Of a DNA stretch of 64,000 nt, positions 8,049-16,072 are shown piece after piece; position 1 is the stretch's first letter; every line of letters begins with the position of its first letter. The stretch lies in assembly GCA_002375495.1 (NCBI GenBank), contig DFLU01000012.1, positions 810,269 through 874,268 on the forward strand, read 5' to 3'. Origin of the DNA: Flavobacteriaceae bacterium UBA3611. Lineage in GTDB: Bacteria; Bacteroidota; Bacteroidia; Flavobacteriales; Flavobacteriaceae. Below the pieces are notes generated by a model. It was given only the letters and a program-made list of their open reading frames with translations. It had not been told where the DNA came from and ran no database searches. The position numbers and the translations under genes are program-made.

Positions 8049-9185
8049 ATGAAATTCAACAAACAAGATATTTTAAAGGCATTAGAAACTATTTCTCTTG
8101 CTGGTGAAGGAGAGAATATGGTGGCGAGCGGAGCCGTGTTAAACGTAATCACATTCGCAAACGAAGTGATTGTAGATGTGAAGATGACTACTCCCGCCAT
8201 GCACATCAAAAAACGTGCAGAGGCTGATATCATAAAAACCATCAAAGAGAAGGTCTCTAATGAAGCCGATGTAAAGGTAAATATTAAAGTAGAAGCACCT
8301 GCTAAAGAAAATGCGAACCTCATTAAGGGGAAACCAGTTCCAGGGATCAAGAATATTGTAGCCGTGGCTTCTGGAAAAGGTGGCGTTGGAAAATCTACCG
8401 TAACTGCAAATCTAGCGGTAACCTTGGCCAAAATGGGCTTTAAAGTGGGTGTTTTAGATGCCGATATCTATGGGCCTTCCATCCCATTAATGTTTGATGT
8501 TTTTAATGAACGTCCGCTTTCTGTGAACGTAGACGGAAAAAGCAAAATGAAACCTGTTGAAAGCCATGGTGTAAAAGTGCTTTCCATCGGGTTTTTTACC
8601 AAACCGAATCAAGCCGTTATTTGGCGTGGCCCTATGGCTTCCAAGGCGCTCAATCAGTTGATTTTTGATGCAGCCTGGGGCGAATTAGACTTTATGTTGG
8701 TAGACCTGCCTCCAGGAACAGGTGATATTCACTTGAGCATTATGCAATCGTTGCCTATCACGGGAGCTGTTGTTGTGAGTACGCCACAAACGGTGGCCCT
8801 TGCAGATGCACGTAAAGGGGTTGCCATGTTTCAACAAGAAAACATTCAGGTACCCGTATTGGGCGTAGTAGAAAATATGTCTTACTTCACACCGGCAGAG
8901 TTGCCCGACAATAAGTATTATATCTTCGGAAACGGAGGAGCCAAAAATCTTTCAGAAGATTTAGAAATTCCGTTTTTGGGAGAGGTTCCCTTAGTACAGA
9001 GTATCCGGGAAGCTGGTGATGTAGGTCGTCCAGCAGCATTGCAAACCGCATCGCCAATTGCTGATGCTTTTGAAGAAATTACAAAAAATGTTGTTTCTGA
9101 AACGGTAAAACGAAACCAAAACTTACCGCCTACCGAAGCAATAAAAATCACCACTATGGCAGGCTGTAGTGCAGTTCAAAAATAA
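8049..9185 (+). CDS. Mrp/ApbC-type iron-sulfur cluster carrier ATPase
   Basis: A 378-residue protein with an N-terminal MIP18/DUF59 domain (about 1-80) and a P-loop ATPase domain. The deviant Walker A is VASGKGGVGKSTVTANLA (about 100-117); LVDLPPGTGD forms the Walker B/switch region. Such proteins bind a 4Fe-4S cluster and pass it to apo-proteins. The following gene, 3 bases on, encodes a NifU-like scaffold, which supports the iron-sulfur role. The start is placed at 8049 (MKFNKQ) rather than the in-frame ATG at 8025, which overlaps the -7 element. Confidence 0.9.
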   Translation: MKFNKQDILKALETISLAGEGENMVASGAVLNVITFANEVIVDVKMTTPAMHIKKRAEADIIKTIKEKVSNEADVKVNIKVEAPAKENANLIKGKPVPGIKNIVAVASGKGGVGKSTVTANLAVTLAKMGFKVGVLDADIYGPSIPLMFDVFNERPLSVNVDGKSKMKPVESHGVKVLSIGFFTKPNQAVIWRGPMASKALNQLIFDAAWGELDFMLVDLPPGTGDIHLSIMQSLPITGAVVVSTPQTVALADARKGVAMFQQENIQVPVLGVVENMSYFTPAELPDNKYYIFGNGGAKNLSEDLEIPFLGEVPLVQSIREAGDVGRPAALQTASPIADAFEEITKNVVSETVKRNQNLPPTEAIKITTMAGCSAVQK

Positions 9186-9188
9186 ACT

Positions 9189-9428
9189 ATGGAAACTACC
9201 TTACAACATAAAGTAGAGGCAGCTCTAGAAGAAATCAGACCCTTTCTGCAAAGCGACGGAGGCGATATATTGTTGCTTTCTATAGACAATGGTACCATTG
9301 TAAAGGTGCAATTGCAGGGAGCTTGTGTGGGTTGTTCGGTAAATCAGATGACCCTGAAGAGCGGCGTAGAAATGACCATTAAAAAGCATGCTCCAGAAAT
9401 ACAACAAGTAATAAATGTAGAAGCGTAA
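9189..9428 (+). CDS. NifU C-terminal-domain protein (Fe-S scaffold)
   Basis: A 79-residue protein consisting only of the NifU C-terminal (Nfu) domain. The paired cysteines GACVGCSVNQMTLKSGVE (about 38-55) form the CxxC motif that holds a shared 4Fe-4S cluster in dimers. The pattern IRPFLQSDGGDI near the N-terminus is also family-typical. It lies 3 bases after the Mrp-type carrier and is probably translated from the same message. Role: assembling or carrying Fe-S clusters in the cytoplasm. Confidence 0.92.
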   Translation: METTLQHKVEAALEEIRPFLQSDGGDILLLSIDNGTIVKVQLQGACVGCSVNQMTLKSGVEMTIKKHAPEIQQVINVEA

Positions 9429-9466
9429 CCTGACAATTGTCATAGGTTAAAATTTCTTAAGTAGCT

Positions 9467-9474
9467 TATTTTTG
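9467..9474 (+). promoter_or_regulatory. -7 element (TATTTTTG) before the ferredoxin reductase gene
   Basis: A perfect TAnnTTTG match 28 bases upstream of ATG 9502, in the 73-base gap after the NifU-like gene. No well-spaced TTG partner is seen, so the reductase may also be read from the upstream genes. Confidence 0.4.
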
Positions 9475-9501
9475 CATCTGAAAAAAAGGAATTGATTTTT
9501 C

Positions 9502-10554
9502 ATGATAAAAACAGATATATTAATTATAGGAGCTGGTCCAACGGGACTTTTCACCGTTTTTGAAGCCGGCTTACTAAAACTAAAATGCCACCTTATAGAC
9601 GCCCTTCCGCAGCCGGGAGGCCAATGTTCTGAAATCTATCCTAAAAAACCGATATACGATATCCCAGCCTTTCCCGAAATTTTGGCAGGTGATCTGGTTT
9701 CAAATCTCATGAAACAGATTGAACCCTTCCAACCTGGATTTACGTTGGGAGAGCGAGCCGAAACCATCGAAAAACAAGACGATGGCAGTTTTGTTGTAAC
9801 CACCAACAAAGGAACCAAACACCATGCGCCCATTGTAGCAATTGCAGGGGGTCTGGGGAGTTTTGAGCCAAGAAAACCACCTATTACAGACATTGCAAAT
9901 TTTGAAGATCACGGCGTAGAATATATCATTCGTGATCCTGAAATGTATCGCGACAAAAAAGTGGTGATTGCCGGGGGCGGTGATAGTGCGCTAGACTGGA
10001 GTATCTTTTTAACCGATGTAGCCGAAAGCGTCACCCTTGTGCACCGTAGAAATGAATTTAGGGGGGCACTAGACTCGGTAGAGAAGGTGCAAGAATTGAA
10101 AAATGTGGGCAAAATTGAAATGGTAACGCCTGCCGAAGTGGTTGGAATCGTGGGTGATGATGCGGTAGAAGGTGTAACGATTAAACGAGGCGCTGAGGTT
10201 TTTAATAAACCCTGCGACCATTTTATCCCGTTGTTTGGCTTAGCTCCCAAATTGGGCCCCATTGCCGATTGGGGATTGGAAATTGAGAAAAACGCTATTA
10301 AGGTAGACAATACGCTAGATTACCAAACCAATATTCCGGGGATCTATGCTATTGGAGATGTGAACACCTACCCTGGAAAATTAAAATTGATCCTTTGTGG
10401 TTTCCATGAAGCCACGTTAATGTGCCAAAGTGCCTACCAACGTATTTTTCCAGATAAACGATATGTGATGAAATATACTACTGTTGGCGGAATTGATGGA
10501 TTTGACGGAAGTAGAAAAGAAGCGCCCAAAGCGGTAGTTAAAAAGATAGAATAA
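9502..10554 (+). CDS. Ferredoxin-NADP(+) reductase, thioredoxin-reductase-like type
   Basis: A 350-residue flavoprotein. The FAD-binding motif IIGAGPTGLFTVFEAG is at about 6-21, followed by the PGGQCSEIYP loop. The NADPH-binding motif VVIAGGGDSALDWSIFL lies at about 155-171. The C-terminal FAD contact IYAIGDVNTYPGKLKLILC is near 283-301. There is no CxxC redox pair, separating it from thioredoxin reductase and placing it with the TrxR-like ferredoxin/flavodoxin reductases. A 2Fe-2S ferredoxin gene follows, a natural redox partner. Function: electron exchange between NADPH and ferredoxin in the cytoplasm. Confidence 0.9.
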   Translation: MIKTDILIIGAGPTGLFTVFEAGLLKLKCHLIDALPQPGGQCSEIYPKKPIYDIPAFPEILAGDLVSNLMKQIEPFQPGFTLGERAETIEKQDDGSFVVTTNKGTKHHAPIVAIAGGLGSFEPRKPPITDIANFEDHGVEYIIRDPEMYRDKKVVIAGGGDSALDWSIFLTDVAESVTLVHRRNEFRGALDSVEKVQELKNVGKIEMVTPAEVVGIVGDDAVEGVTIKRGAEVFNKPCDHFIPLFGLAPKLGPIADWGLEIEKNAIKVDNTLDYQTNIPGIYAIGDVNTYPGKLKLILCGFHEATLMCQSAYQRIFPDKRYVMKYTTVGGIDGFDGSRKEAPKAVVKKIE

Positions 10555-10591
10555 CGCGTTAGGGATTGAGTGGTTTGTATGAGCTCTCCCG

Positions 10592-10609
10592 TCCCGATGG
10601 CTATCGGGA
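10592..10609. repeat. Dispersed palindrome, TCCCGATrGCTATCGGGA form
   Basis: An 18-base near-perfect palindrome (one mismatch at 10599) in the gap between the reductase and ferredoxin genes. It is one of three copies in this window; the others are inside dnaE (19476) and in the tRNA locus (30017). Flanking bases repeat the GGGAA/TTCCC theme (CTCCCGTCCCG before, ATCGGGAAGCG after). Confidence 0.75.
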
Positions 10610-10740
10610 ATCGGGAAGCGAGTAACGAAAGCGCGACCAAATTGGACACTGAGGCGTCACATTGATTGCTTTTCTTGTTCGATAGACGCTTATTCGTAGT
10701 GCTCTCGAAGTGCCAATTTGGTAACGCCCAACTGTTTAAA

Positions 10741-11073
10741 ATGAAAGATATTACTATTTATATTACTGACCGTAATGGAGTCACCCATACAATTTTGGCT
10801 CCTACCGATATGAATATGAACCTCATGGAGGTAGTACGGTCTTATGAGTTGGCCGAAGAAGGAACGATTGGAGTTTGTGGTGGAATGGCGATGTGTGCTT
10901 CCTGCCAATGTTATGTTGAAAGTGACCACGAATTGCCAGAAATGAGCCATGATGAAGACTTGATGTTGTCTGAAGCATTTTATGTGCAAGACAACAGCCG
11001 ATTGGGATGTCAGCTTTTTATAAGTCCGTCACTAGAAGGTCTGCAAGTGACACTCGCTCCCTCAGATGTTTAA
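10741..11073 (+). CDS. 2Fe-2S ferredoxin (adrenodoxin-like)
   Basis: A 110-residue ferredoxin. Cluster-binding cysteines sit in CGGMAMCASCQCYV (about 41-54), with the fourth Cys in RLGCQL near 88, the CX5CX2CXnC spacing of adrenodoxin-type proteins. An in-frame ATG at 10666 would add 25 basic and hydrophobic residues (MLFLFDRRLF...) unlike any ferredoxin N-terminus, so ATG 10741 (MKDITIY) is chosen. It follows the ferredoxin reductase by 186 bases and likely partners with it. The last 4 bases overlap the convergent SGNH hydrolase gene. Confidence 0.92.
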   Translation: MKDITIYITDRNGVTHTILAPTDMNMNLMEVVRSYELAEEGTIGVCGGMAMCASCQCYVESDHELPEMSHDEDLMLSEAFYVQDNSRLGCQLFISPSLEGLQVTLAPSDV

Positions 11074-11774
11074 TCGATTACCGAGAGTGCTTTTTGAAAC
11101 AAACGGTCTACAAATAATTGATATGCCTTGCCAGATGGGTGAAGCCCGTCGTTAGCTACCAAACTTGGGTCTGTTAATCCGCGGCGTGTAATGTCTGTGA
11201 TATTCTGAAATAGCACTCCATTTTCTGTTGCTATCTGTGCTGCAAAGGCGTTGTATTGATCAATTTCTGCTGAAATTTTCTTGGGATCCTCCCTTTTTTG
11301 CCCGAAAGGTGTAAACGCATAATCGGGAATAGATACTACAATTACCCTGTCTTTGTTTCCAGACGCCAGTGCAATGGCTTTGTTCAGCAAGTCTAGAAAT
11401 TCTTGTTCGTAAAGTGAAAAAGGCTTGCCTTGAAATTGATTGTTTACACCAATGAGCAGGGTGACCAAATCGTAATCGGTAGCTGGATTCTCGTTTTCTA
11501 TGGCGTTTAGCAAATTGGTGGTGGTCCAACCTGTACGCGCAATAATTTTATAATCGACTGTACTGTTGGTGCTTTTTGCCAACGTATCTTGTAGTTGAAA
11601 GGGGAAATTCTGTGTCGCGGCAACACTTTCGCCAATGGTATAACTATCGCCTAATGCCAAATACTTAATATCGGCTTGGGTAGATTGCTCACTTTTTTTT
11701 TCGGAATTGGAGCAGGATACAACTGCTAGGAAAACAAATGACAAGGAAAGCGAAATAAGTTGTAAGATTTTCAT
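11070..11774 (-). CDS. SGNH/GDSL-family lipoprotein hydrolase
   Basis: A 234-residue lipoprotein (lipobox LAVVSC, Cys about 21). The SGNH catalytic blocks are visible: GDSYTIGES with the nucleophile Ser, Gly in block II (RTGWTT), GVNNQF with the block III Asn, and NDGLHPSGKAY with Asp/His of block V. The family hydrolyses acyl or acetyl esters of lipids, carbohydrates or peptidoglycan; the substrate here is unknown. It is probably anchored on the periplasmic or outer membrane side. It lies 11 bases downstream of the metallophosphoesterase on the same strand. Confidence 0.87.
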   Translation of the reverse strand: MKILQLISLSLSFVFLAVVSCSNSEKKSEQSTQADIKYLALGDSYTIGESVAATQNFPFQLQDTLAKSTNSTVDYKIIARTGWTTTNLLNAIENENPATDYDLVTLLIGVNNQFQGKPFSLYEQEFLDLLNKAIALASGNKDRVIVVSIPDYAFTPFGQKREDPKKISAEIDQYNAFAAQIATENGVLFQNITDITRRGLTDPSLVANDGLHPSGKAYQLFVDRLFQKALSVID

Positions 11775-11785
11775 GGGGTATGGAA

Positions 11786-12682
11786 TTATTCGGTTTTATA
11801 GTCGATTAATTTCTGCGGACCTTCCAACAATCTTCTAATCACTTTTAAAGTCCCATCTTCGGTGGTCGCAATATGCCATTTGATTAAAGAAATGGCCCCT
11901 CCTTTAATTTCGAGTCCGGTGATGCTACGTGGGTGTACGCAACTACCGTCATTAAAGTAGGCGATATCTCCAGGTTCCGGAAATCGTGGTCTATGCGTAT
12001 GCCCTGTGATGGTAAAAAGATTATCATTTTCAATAATCCACCGTTTGGTGCGCCGCTCTACCTTAATTAGTTCCCGATAGTTTTTTGCTGGGCTAGTAGG
12101 GTCTCCGATTCCAAAAATCTGTAACTGCCGCCAGAGGGCCCGCACCATAAATCGATTGAACCTCCAGCCTACGTAGTTCATCCAATCGGCTTGGTGTCCA
12201 TGGGCCATAAAAAGTTCTTGTTTGGTGGTTTCATGTTGAAATATAAGGCCTTCAGAAAATTCGACGCCAGGAAAAAGAGGTTCGTCTTTTCCTGTTACTT
12301 TATTGAAATAGGTATACAGGTTTTTTTCTACAAAGCGCTGGTTTTGATATACCATATCATGATTTCCAACCACCCGAAAAAGCCTTCCATCGTTGTAGAA
12401 AAGTTTTAGGAGGTCGAATACATTTTTATGGGCCTCTAAAATATTTTTGAACTCTATATTCTCCCAAAGTTCATCACCATCGCCCAGCTCGCAATAAGTG
12501 TATCCTTCGTTGTAATAATGTTTTAGTGCATGGAAGTAGATATTCCGGTTATTCGCGAAATCATCTGCAAAGCTGTTGTCGCCTCGATGGCAATCACTAA
12601 AAATAACGAGCTTTGAGTTGTCGTTAAACGATACTCGTTTCGCTCTCTCATAAGCTCTGTTGAAACGTTTGCGGGAAGACAT
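11786..12682 (-). CDS. Calcineurin-like metallophosphoesterase
   Basis: A 298-residue enzyme with the full metallophosphoesterase signature: SDCHRGDN (metal site 1, about 29-36), GDGDELWE (about 67-74), GNHDMVY (about 105-111), the H in FMAHGHQADW (about 158-167) and GHTHRPRF (about 228-235). Gene size and SDCHRGDN resemble LpxH-like and YbbF-type phosphoesterases, but an LpxH role is not shown. No signal peptide, so it is cytoplasmic or membrane-peripheral. Gene order suggests co-transcription with the SGNH hydrolase that follows. Confidence 0.82.
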   Translation of the reverse strand: MSSRKRFNRAYERAKRVSFNDNSKLVIFSDCHRGDNSFADDFANNRNIYFHALKHYYNEGYTYCELGDGDELWENIEFKNILEAHKNVFDLLKLFYNDGRLFRVVGNHDMVYQNQRFVEKNLYTYFNKVTGKDEPLFPGVEFSEGLIFQHETTKQELFMAHGHQADWMNYVGWRFNRFMVRALWRQLQIFGIGDPTSPAKNYRELIKVERRTKRWIIENDNLFTITGHTHRPRFPEPGDIAYFNDGSCVHPRSITGLEIKGGAISLIKWHIATTEDGTLKVIRRLLEGPQKLIDYKTE

Positions 12683-12716
12683 TCGTTTATAGTTTCCCTA
12701 AAGATACAATTTCCTT

Positions 12717-13493
12717 TTAGGTATGCGCTACGCTCATTGCGATCTCTTCTAGAATTCCATCCCAAAGTTTTTTCCGAATTTCTAATGCTTGAATGGCAGT
12801 TTCGGTTACTTCGTTCCAGTCCTGTTCAGAATTGCAAAGCTCAGCAACCATTTTTAATGCCATCGGACCGTGTTCGTCTCCGTCGAGTTCAATATGTCGG
12901 TCGAAATAATATTTAAATTCAGTTAGGTCCTGTTCCGGAAACCTGCTCTGGATGTTCGCAATGATTGCAGTGAACATTTCAGGAATAAGATCTTCCCTGC
13001 CAAAAGTAAACGCAGCGGCCACACAGTGAGGTTTTCCGCTTGCAATGGTTTTAAACGTAAATAATAGAAACTCTTTTACCGTTTCTGGAAGTTCTGTCTT
13101 TGAAATAGTTCTTATTATGTCTTTTGACGCAACAATTTCACTTACAAATTCGGTACTAATTTTCGTGTTAGCTCCTGCCTTTACCATGGCATCAAGGTAC
13201 ATTTCATAGTGGCTTTGCCGCACTCCATAAAGGTTTATGTCGGTTTCTTCAGCCAATACAATTTCGTTAATAAGATACCGGGTTTCAGGATTGCCTAAGG
13301 CTTGCCAAGGAATTGTCGTACACGTCAACCCCTGTTGCAATGCTTTTAGAAGTGACATAAAATCCCATACCGCAAACACGTGGTGCTCCATAAAGGTTCG
13401 TAGGTGTTCTGGGCGTTCTATTTCACTGTAAAGTGGGTGTGCGATTAATTCTTTTTGAAAAGGAGCGATAGCTTTCTGAACTTGTGAAATCAT
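12717..13493 (-). CDS. DUF3050 protein (haem-oxygenase-like fold)
   Basis: A 258-residue all-helical protein resembling DUF3050. Near the N-terminus it has HHVFAVWDFMSLLKALQ (about 37-53), and later YYDRHIELDGDEHGPMA-type residues (FDRHIELDGDEHGP, about 204-217), which together supply His/Glu/Asp ligands typical of haem-oxygenase-like di-iron folds. Several members of this superfamily are non-haem di-iron oxidases, but activity here is inference only. It sits between a terminator for the acyl-CoA dehydrogenase and the phosphoesterase gene, which starts 34 bases downstream. Confidence 0.75.
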   Translation of the reverse strand: MISQVQKAIAPFQKELIAHPLYSEIERPEHLRTFMEHHVFAVWDFMSLLKALQQGLTCTTIPWQALGNPETRYLINEIVLAEETDINLYGVRQSHYEMYLDAMVKAGANTKISTEFVSEIVASKDIIRTISKTELPETVKEFLLFTFKTIASGKPHCVAAAFTFGREDLIPEMFTAIIANIQSRFPEQDLTEFKYYFDRHIELDGDEHGPMALKMVAELCNSEQDWNEVTETAIQALEIRKKLWDGILEEIAMSVAHT

Positions 13494-13516
13494 TGGTTCG
13501 ATTTAATACATTAAAA

Positions 13517-13543
13517 AAGGCTCCATATATACGATGAAGCCTT
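13517..13543 (-). terminator. Terminator of the acyl-CoA dehydrogenase gene
   Basis: On the minus strand, AAGGCT-CAT pairs with ATG-AGCCTT and is followed by six T. It sits 24 bases after the stop of the gene at 13567-14745 and before the DUF3050 gene, separating the two transcription units. Confidence 0.7.
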
Positions 13544-13566
13544 AGATTTGGATTTTAAAAATGAGC

Positions 13567-14745
13567 CTATTTAAAAGCATTCAGGCCTGTAACATCTAAG
13601 CCTGTGATTAGCAAGTGAATGTCATGCGTTCCTTCGTACGTAATCACACTTTCTAGGTTCATCATGTGGCGCATGATTGGATATTCGCCTGTAATTCCCA
13701 TTCCGCCCAACATTTGTCTAGCTTCCCGTGCAATTTTTAGCGCCATATCTACATTGTTTCTTTTTGCCATTGAGATTTGTGCTGAAGTAGCTTTGTCTTC
13801 ATTCTTAAGCTGTCCCAATCTCAATGCTAATAATTGTGCTTTAGTGATTTCAGTAATCATCTCTGCCAATTTCTTTTGTTGCAATTGGAATCCGCCAATA
13901 GGCTTCCCAAATTGAATCCGTTCTTTGCTATAACGAAGCGCAGTGTCGTAGCAGTCCATAGCCGCTCCAATGGCCCCCCAAGCAATTCCGTATCGTGCCG
14001 AATCTAAACAACCCAAGGGTGCGCCCAATCCTGATTTGTTCGGTAATAAATTTTCCTTAGGCACTTTTACATCTTGAAAAATAAGTTCACCCGTAGCAGA
14101 AGCCCGTAAAGACCATTTATTGTGAGTTTCTGGTGTGCTGAAACCTTCCATACCGCGTTCTACCACGAGACCGTGTATGCGTCCTTCTTCGTTTTTGGCC
14201 CACACTACCGCTACATCACAGAAAGGAGAGTTCGAGATCCATAATTTAGCGCCATTTAACAAATAATGGTCACCCTTATCTTTATAGCTTGTGACCATCC
14301 CCGCCGGATTACTACCGTGGTCTGGTTCTGTAAGTCCGAAAGATCCCATCCATTCGCCGGTAGCCAACTTTGGAAGGTATTTTTTACGTTGCTCTTCGTT
14401 GCCATATTTCCAGATGGGGTACATCACCAAAGAAGACTGTACTGAAGCTGTAGAGCGAACTCCGCTATCGCCGCGTTCAATTTCTTGCATAATCAGGCCG
14501 TACGATATTTGGTCTAGGCCTGCACCGCCGTATTCTTCTGGAATGTAGGGCCCAAAGGCGCCTATTTCTGCCAAACCAGGGATAATCGACTTCGGAAATT
14601 GTGCCTTTTGCGCGGCTTCTTCAATAATTGGTGAAACGTCACGCTTCACCCATGCACGTGCTGCATCGCGAATAAGCTTGTGTTCTTCAGTGAGTAAGTC
14701 GTCTATATTGTAATAATCTGGTGCTTCGAATAAATCGGGTTTCAT
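13567..14745 (-). CDS. Glutaryl-CoA dehydrogenase-like acyl-CoA dehydrogenase
   Basis: A 392-residue flavoenzyme. The FAD/substrate signature GLTEPDHGSNPAGM is near 136-149 and WISNSPFCDVAVVWAKNE follows. The C-terminal block TYEGTHDIHLLITGLDVTG (about 372-390) holds the catalytic Glu in the position and context used by glutaryl-CoA dehydrogenases. It probably oxidises a short acyl-CoA (glutaryl-CoA in lysine/tryptophan breakdown). The gene is single, with its own terminator, and no other lysine-degradation genes are nearby, so the substrate is an inference from the Glu context. Confidence 0.87.
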   Translation of the reverse strand: MKPDLFEAPDYYNIDDLLTEEHKLIRDAARAWVKRDVSPIIEEAAQKAQFPKSIIPGLAEIGAFGPYIPEEYGGAGLDQISYGLIMQEIERGDSGVRSTASVQSSLVMYPIWKYGNEEQRKKYLPKLATGEWMGSFGLTEPDHGSNPAGMVTSYKDKGDHYLLNGAKLWISNSPFCDVAVVWAKNEEGRIHGLVVERGMEGFSTPETHNKWSLRASATGELIFQDVKVPKENLLPNKSGLGAPLGCLDSARYGIAWGAIGAAMDCYDTALRYSKERIQFGKPIGGFQLQQKKLAEMITEITKAQLLALRLGQLKNEDKATSAQISMAKRNNVDMALKIAREARQMLGGMGITGEYPIMRHMMNLESVITYEGTHDIHLLITGLDVTGLNAFK

Positions 14746-14792
14746 AGTGCAAAATTTTGAATAACAAAAGTAAAAATAGCAAGAGTAGTATC

Positions 14793-15536
14793 CTACATTT
14801 TAAGGTAAAAACTTGATACTAAATCCTCATAGGGTTTGGTATACTTATGGCGTTCTGTTTCAATAATCAACTTCTCTGTTACAATTTGGGTTTCCTTAAA
14901 AGAGAATTCGATGAGGCTCCTTTTTTCTTCGGAAGTTGGACTTCCTTTTACCCTGCAAATACGGTTGGGAAATAATCCTTGTGATTTGGCGGTAGAAATA
15001 AAAGATAGTTCTTGTATCTTCGGAAGTATAACAGCAAACGTTCCGTTTTCGGCAAGCAGATGCGACGCACACACCAGCAAGTGCTCAAAGGGAAGCGCGT
15101 CATTAAAGCGCGCTTTTTTTCTGTTTTCAGGCATAGCATTTCCCCTCTCTGCCTCCTGCATCTCTCCCAGGGGGGGAGAATGGAATGGCGGGTTGCTTAC
15201 AATAAGATCATAGGTGTCTTCTATTTCCGAGGCAAACTCTTGTGCCGAGGCATGGTAACAGAACAAGCGGTCTCCCCAAGGGGAGTTTTCGAAATTGTCG
15301 GTACTTTGTTCGTAGGCGTCTTCATCAATTTCAACAGCATCAATGGTTGAAGCCGTACTGCGTTGGGCCAGTTGCAGTGCAATTACGCCCGTGCCCGTAC
15401 CGATGTCTAAAATACTGTCTGTAGTATTCGGAAGCGAAACCCAGGCACCTAACAATACGCCGTCTGTGCCAATTTTCATGGCGCAACGATCTTGGGCAAC
15501 CCTAAATTGTTTAAATTGAAAAGGTTTAGAAGCCAT
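14793..15536 (-). CDS. tRNA1(Val) (adenine-N6)-methyltransferase, TrmN6/YfiC-like
   Basis: A 247-residue class I methyltransferase. Motif I is ILDIGTGTGVIALQLAQR (about 43-60) and the adenine-N6 catalytic motif is NPPFHSPP (about 115-122). The N-terminus FKQFRVAQDRCAMKIGTDGVLLGAW is family-typical. YfiC modifies A37 of tRNA1(Val). The stretch right after NPPF (PPLGEMQEAERGN) is encoded by a GC-rich repeat-like sequence unlike the rest of the gene. Its start codon overlaps the rimM stop by one base, placing it third in the rpsP-rimM operon. Confidence 0.88.
   Translation of the reverse strand: MASKPFQFKQFRVAQDRCAMKIGTDGVLLGAWVSLPNTTDSILDIGTGTGVIALQLAQRSTASTIDAVEIDEDAYEQSTDNFENSPWGDRLFCYHASAQEFASEIEDTYDLIVSNPPFHSPPLGEMQEAERGNAMPENRKKARFNDALPFEHLLVCASHLLAENGTFAVILPKIQELSFISTAKSQGLFPNRICRVKGSPTSEEKRSLIEFSFKETQIVTEKLIIETERHKYTKPYEDLVSSFYLKM
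15139..15181. repeat. Repeat-like G/C-tract insertion inside trmN6
   Basis: Within the methyltransferase gene, TTTCCCCTCTCT and a tract of eight G lie about 40 bases apart and can pair loosely (minus strand TTCTCC...GGGGAAA). It encodes the in-frame peptide PPLGEMQEAERGN next to the catalytic NPPF motif. Peptides of the PLGE type are a common product of dispersed repeats in Bacteroidota genomes; that this is one is inference. Confidence 0.4.
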
Positions 15537-16060
15537 TAGAGGTACAAGTCTATTAGTCCGTCAGGGGCTTCCAAATAAAGGGTGTTTGTATCCCGGTCTA
15601 CTTTTTTGATGATTTGGTCATTGATCGGGATCAAGATTTCGGTACCATTAAAATCAATTTCAAAAAGATGTTGGGGTGTGCTGTCGTTTACTCCGGCTAC
15701 AGTCCCGATAGGTCCGTGATTTTCGTCGATTACGGCAAAACCTACGATTTCATGGTAATAAAACTTGTTTCCTCTTAGTTTCGGCAACAAGTCGAGTGGT
15801 AAATATAATTCGGTGCCGAGCATGGCATTAGCATCATCTTCAGAAGTTACTTCTTCAAACTTTACCCGTAGCAACGACGATTTGTGCAATGATAGTTTTT
15901 CAATAAAAAATGGAACCAAATTTTTGTGTTGTTCCACAAAAACTGATTCCATTTCTAAAAATTGTTCGGGATCGTCGGTGTCTAGCTTTACCAACAATTC
16001 TCCCTTAAAACTGTATTTTTTTACGATTTTGCCTACGAAGAAACAATCCTTCTTTTGCAT
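15536..16060 (-). CDS. rimM: Ribosome maturation factor RimM
   Basis: A 174-residue protein with the N-terminal beta-barrel starting GKIVKKYSFKGELLVKLDTD (about 10-29) and a C-terminal PRC-barrel with KFYYHEIVGFAVID (about 98-111) and ILIPINDQIIKKVD (about 143-156). RimM binds the 30S subunit, in part through S19, during head maturation. It lies 12 bases after rpsP, the standard bacterial order, and overlaps the trmN6-like gene by one base. Confidence 0.95.
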   Translation of the reverse strand: MQKKDCFFVGKIVKKYSFKGELLVKLDTDDPEQFLEMESVFVEQHKNLVPFFIEKLSLHKSSLLRVKFEEVTSEDDANAMLGTELYLPLDLLPKLRGNKFYYHEIVGFAVIDENHGPIGTVAGVNDSTPQHLFEIDFNGTEILIPINDQIIKKVDRDTNTLYLEAPDGLIDLYL

Positions 16061-16072
16061 CTCGTTACAGTT

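Noticed and set aside
10666..10740. N-terminal extension of the ferredoxin.
   Set aside because: The 25 residues are non-conserved and the domain begins exactly at ATG 10741.
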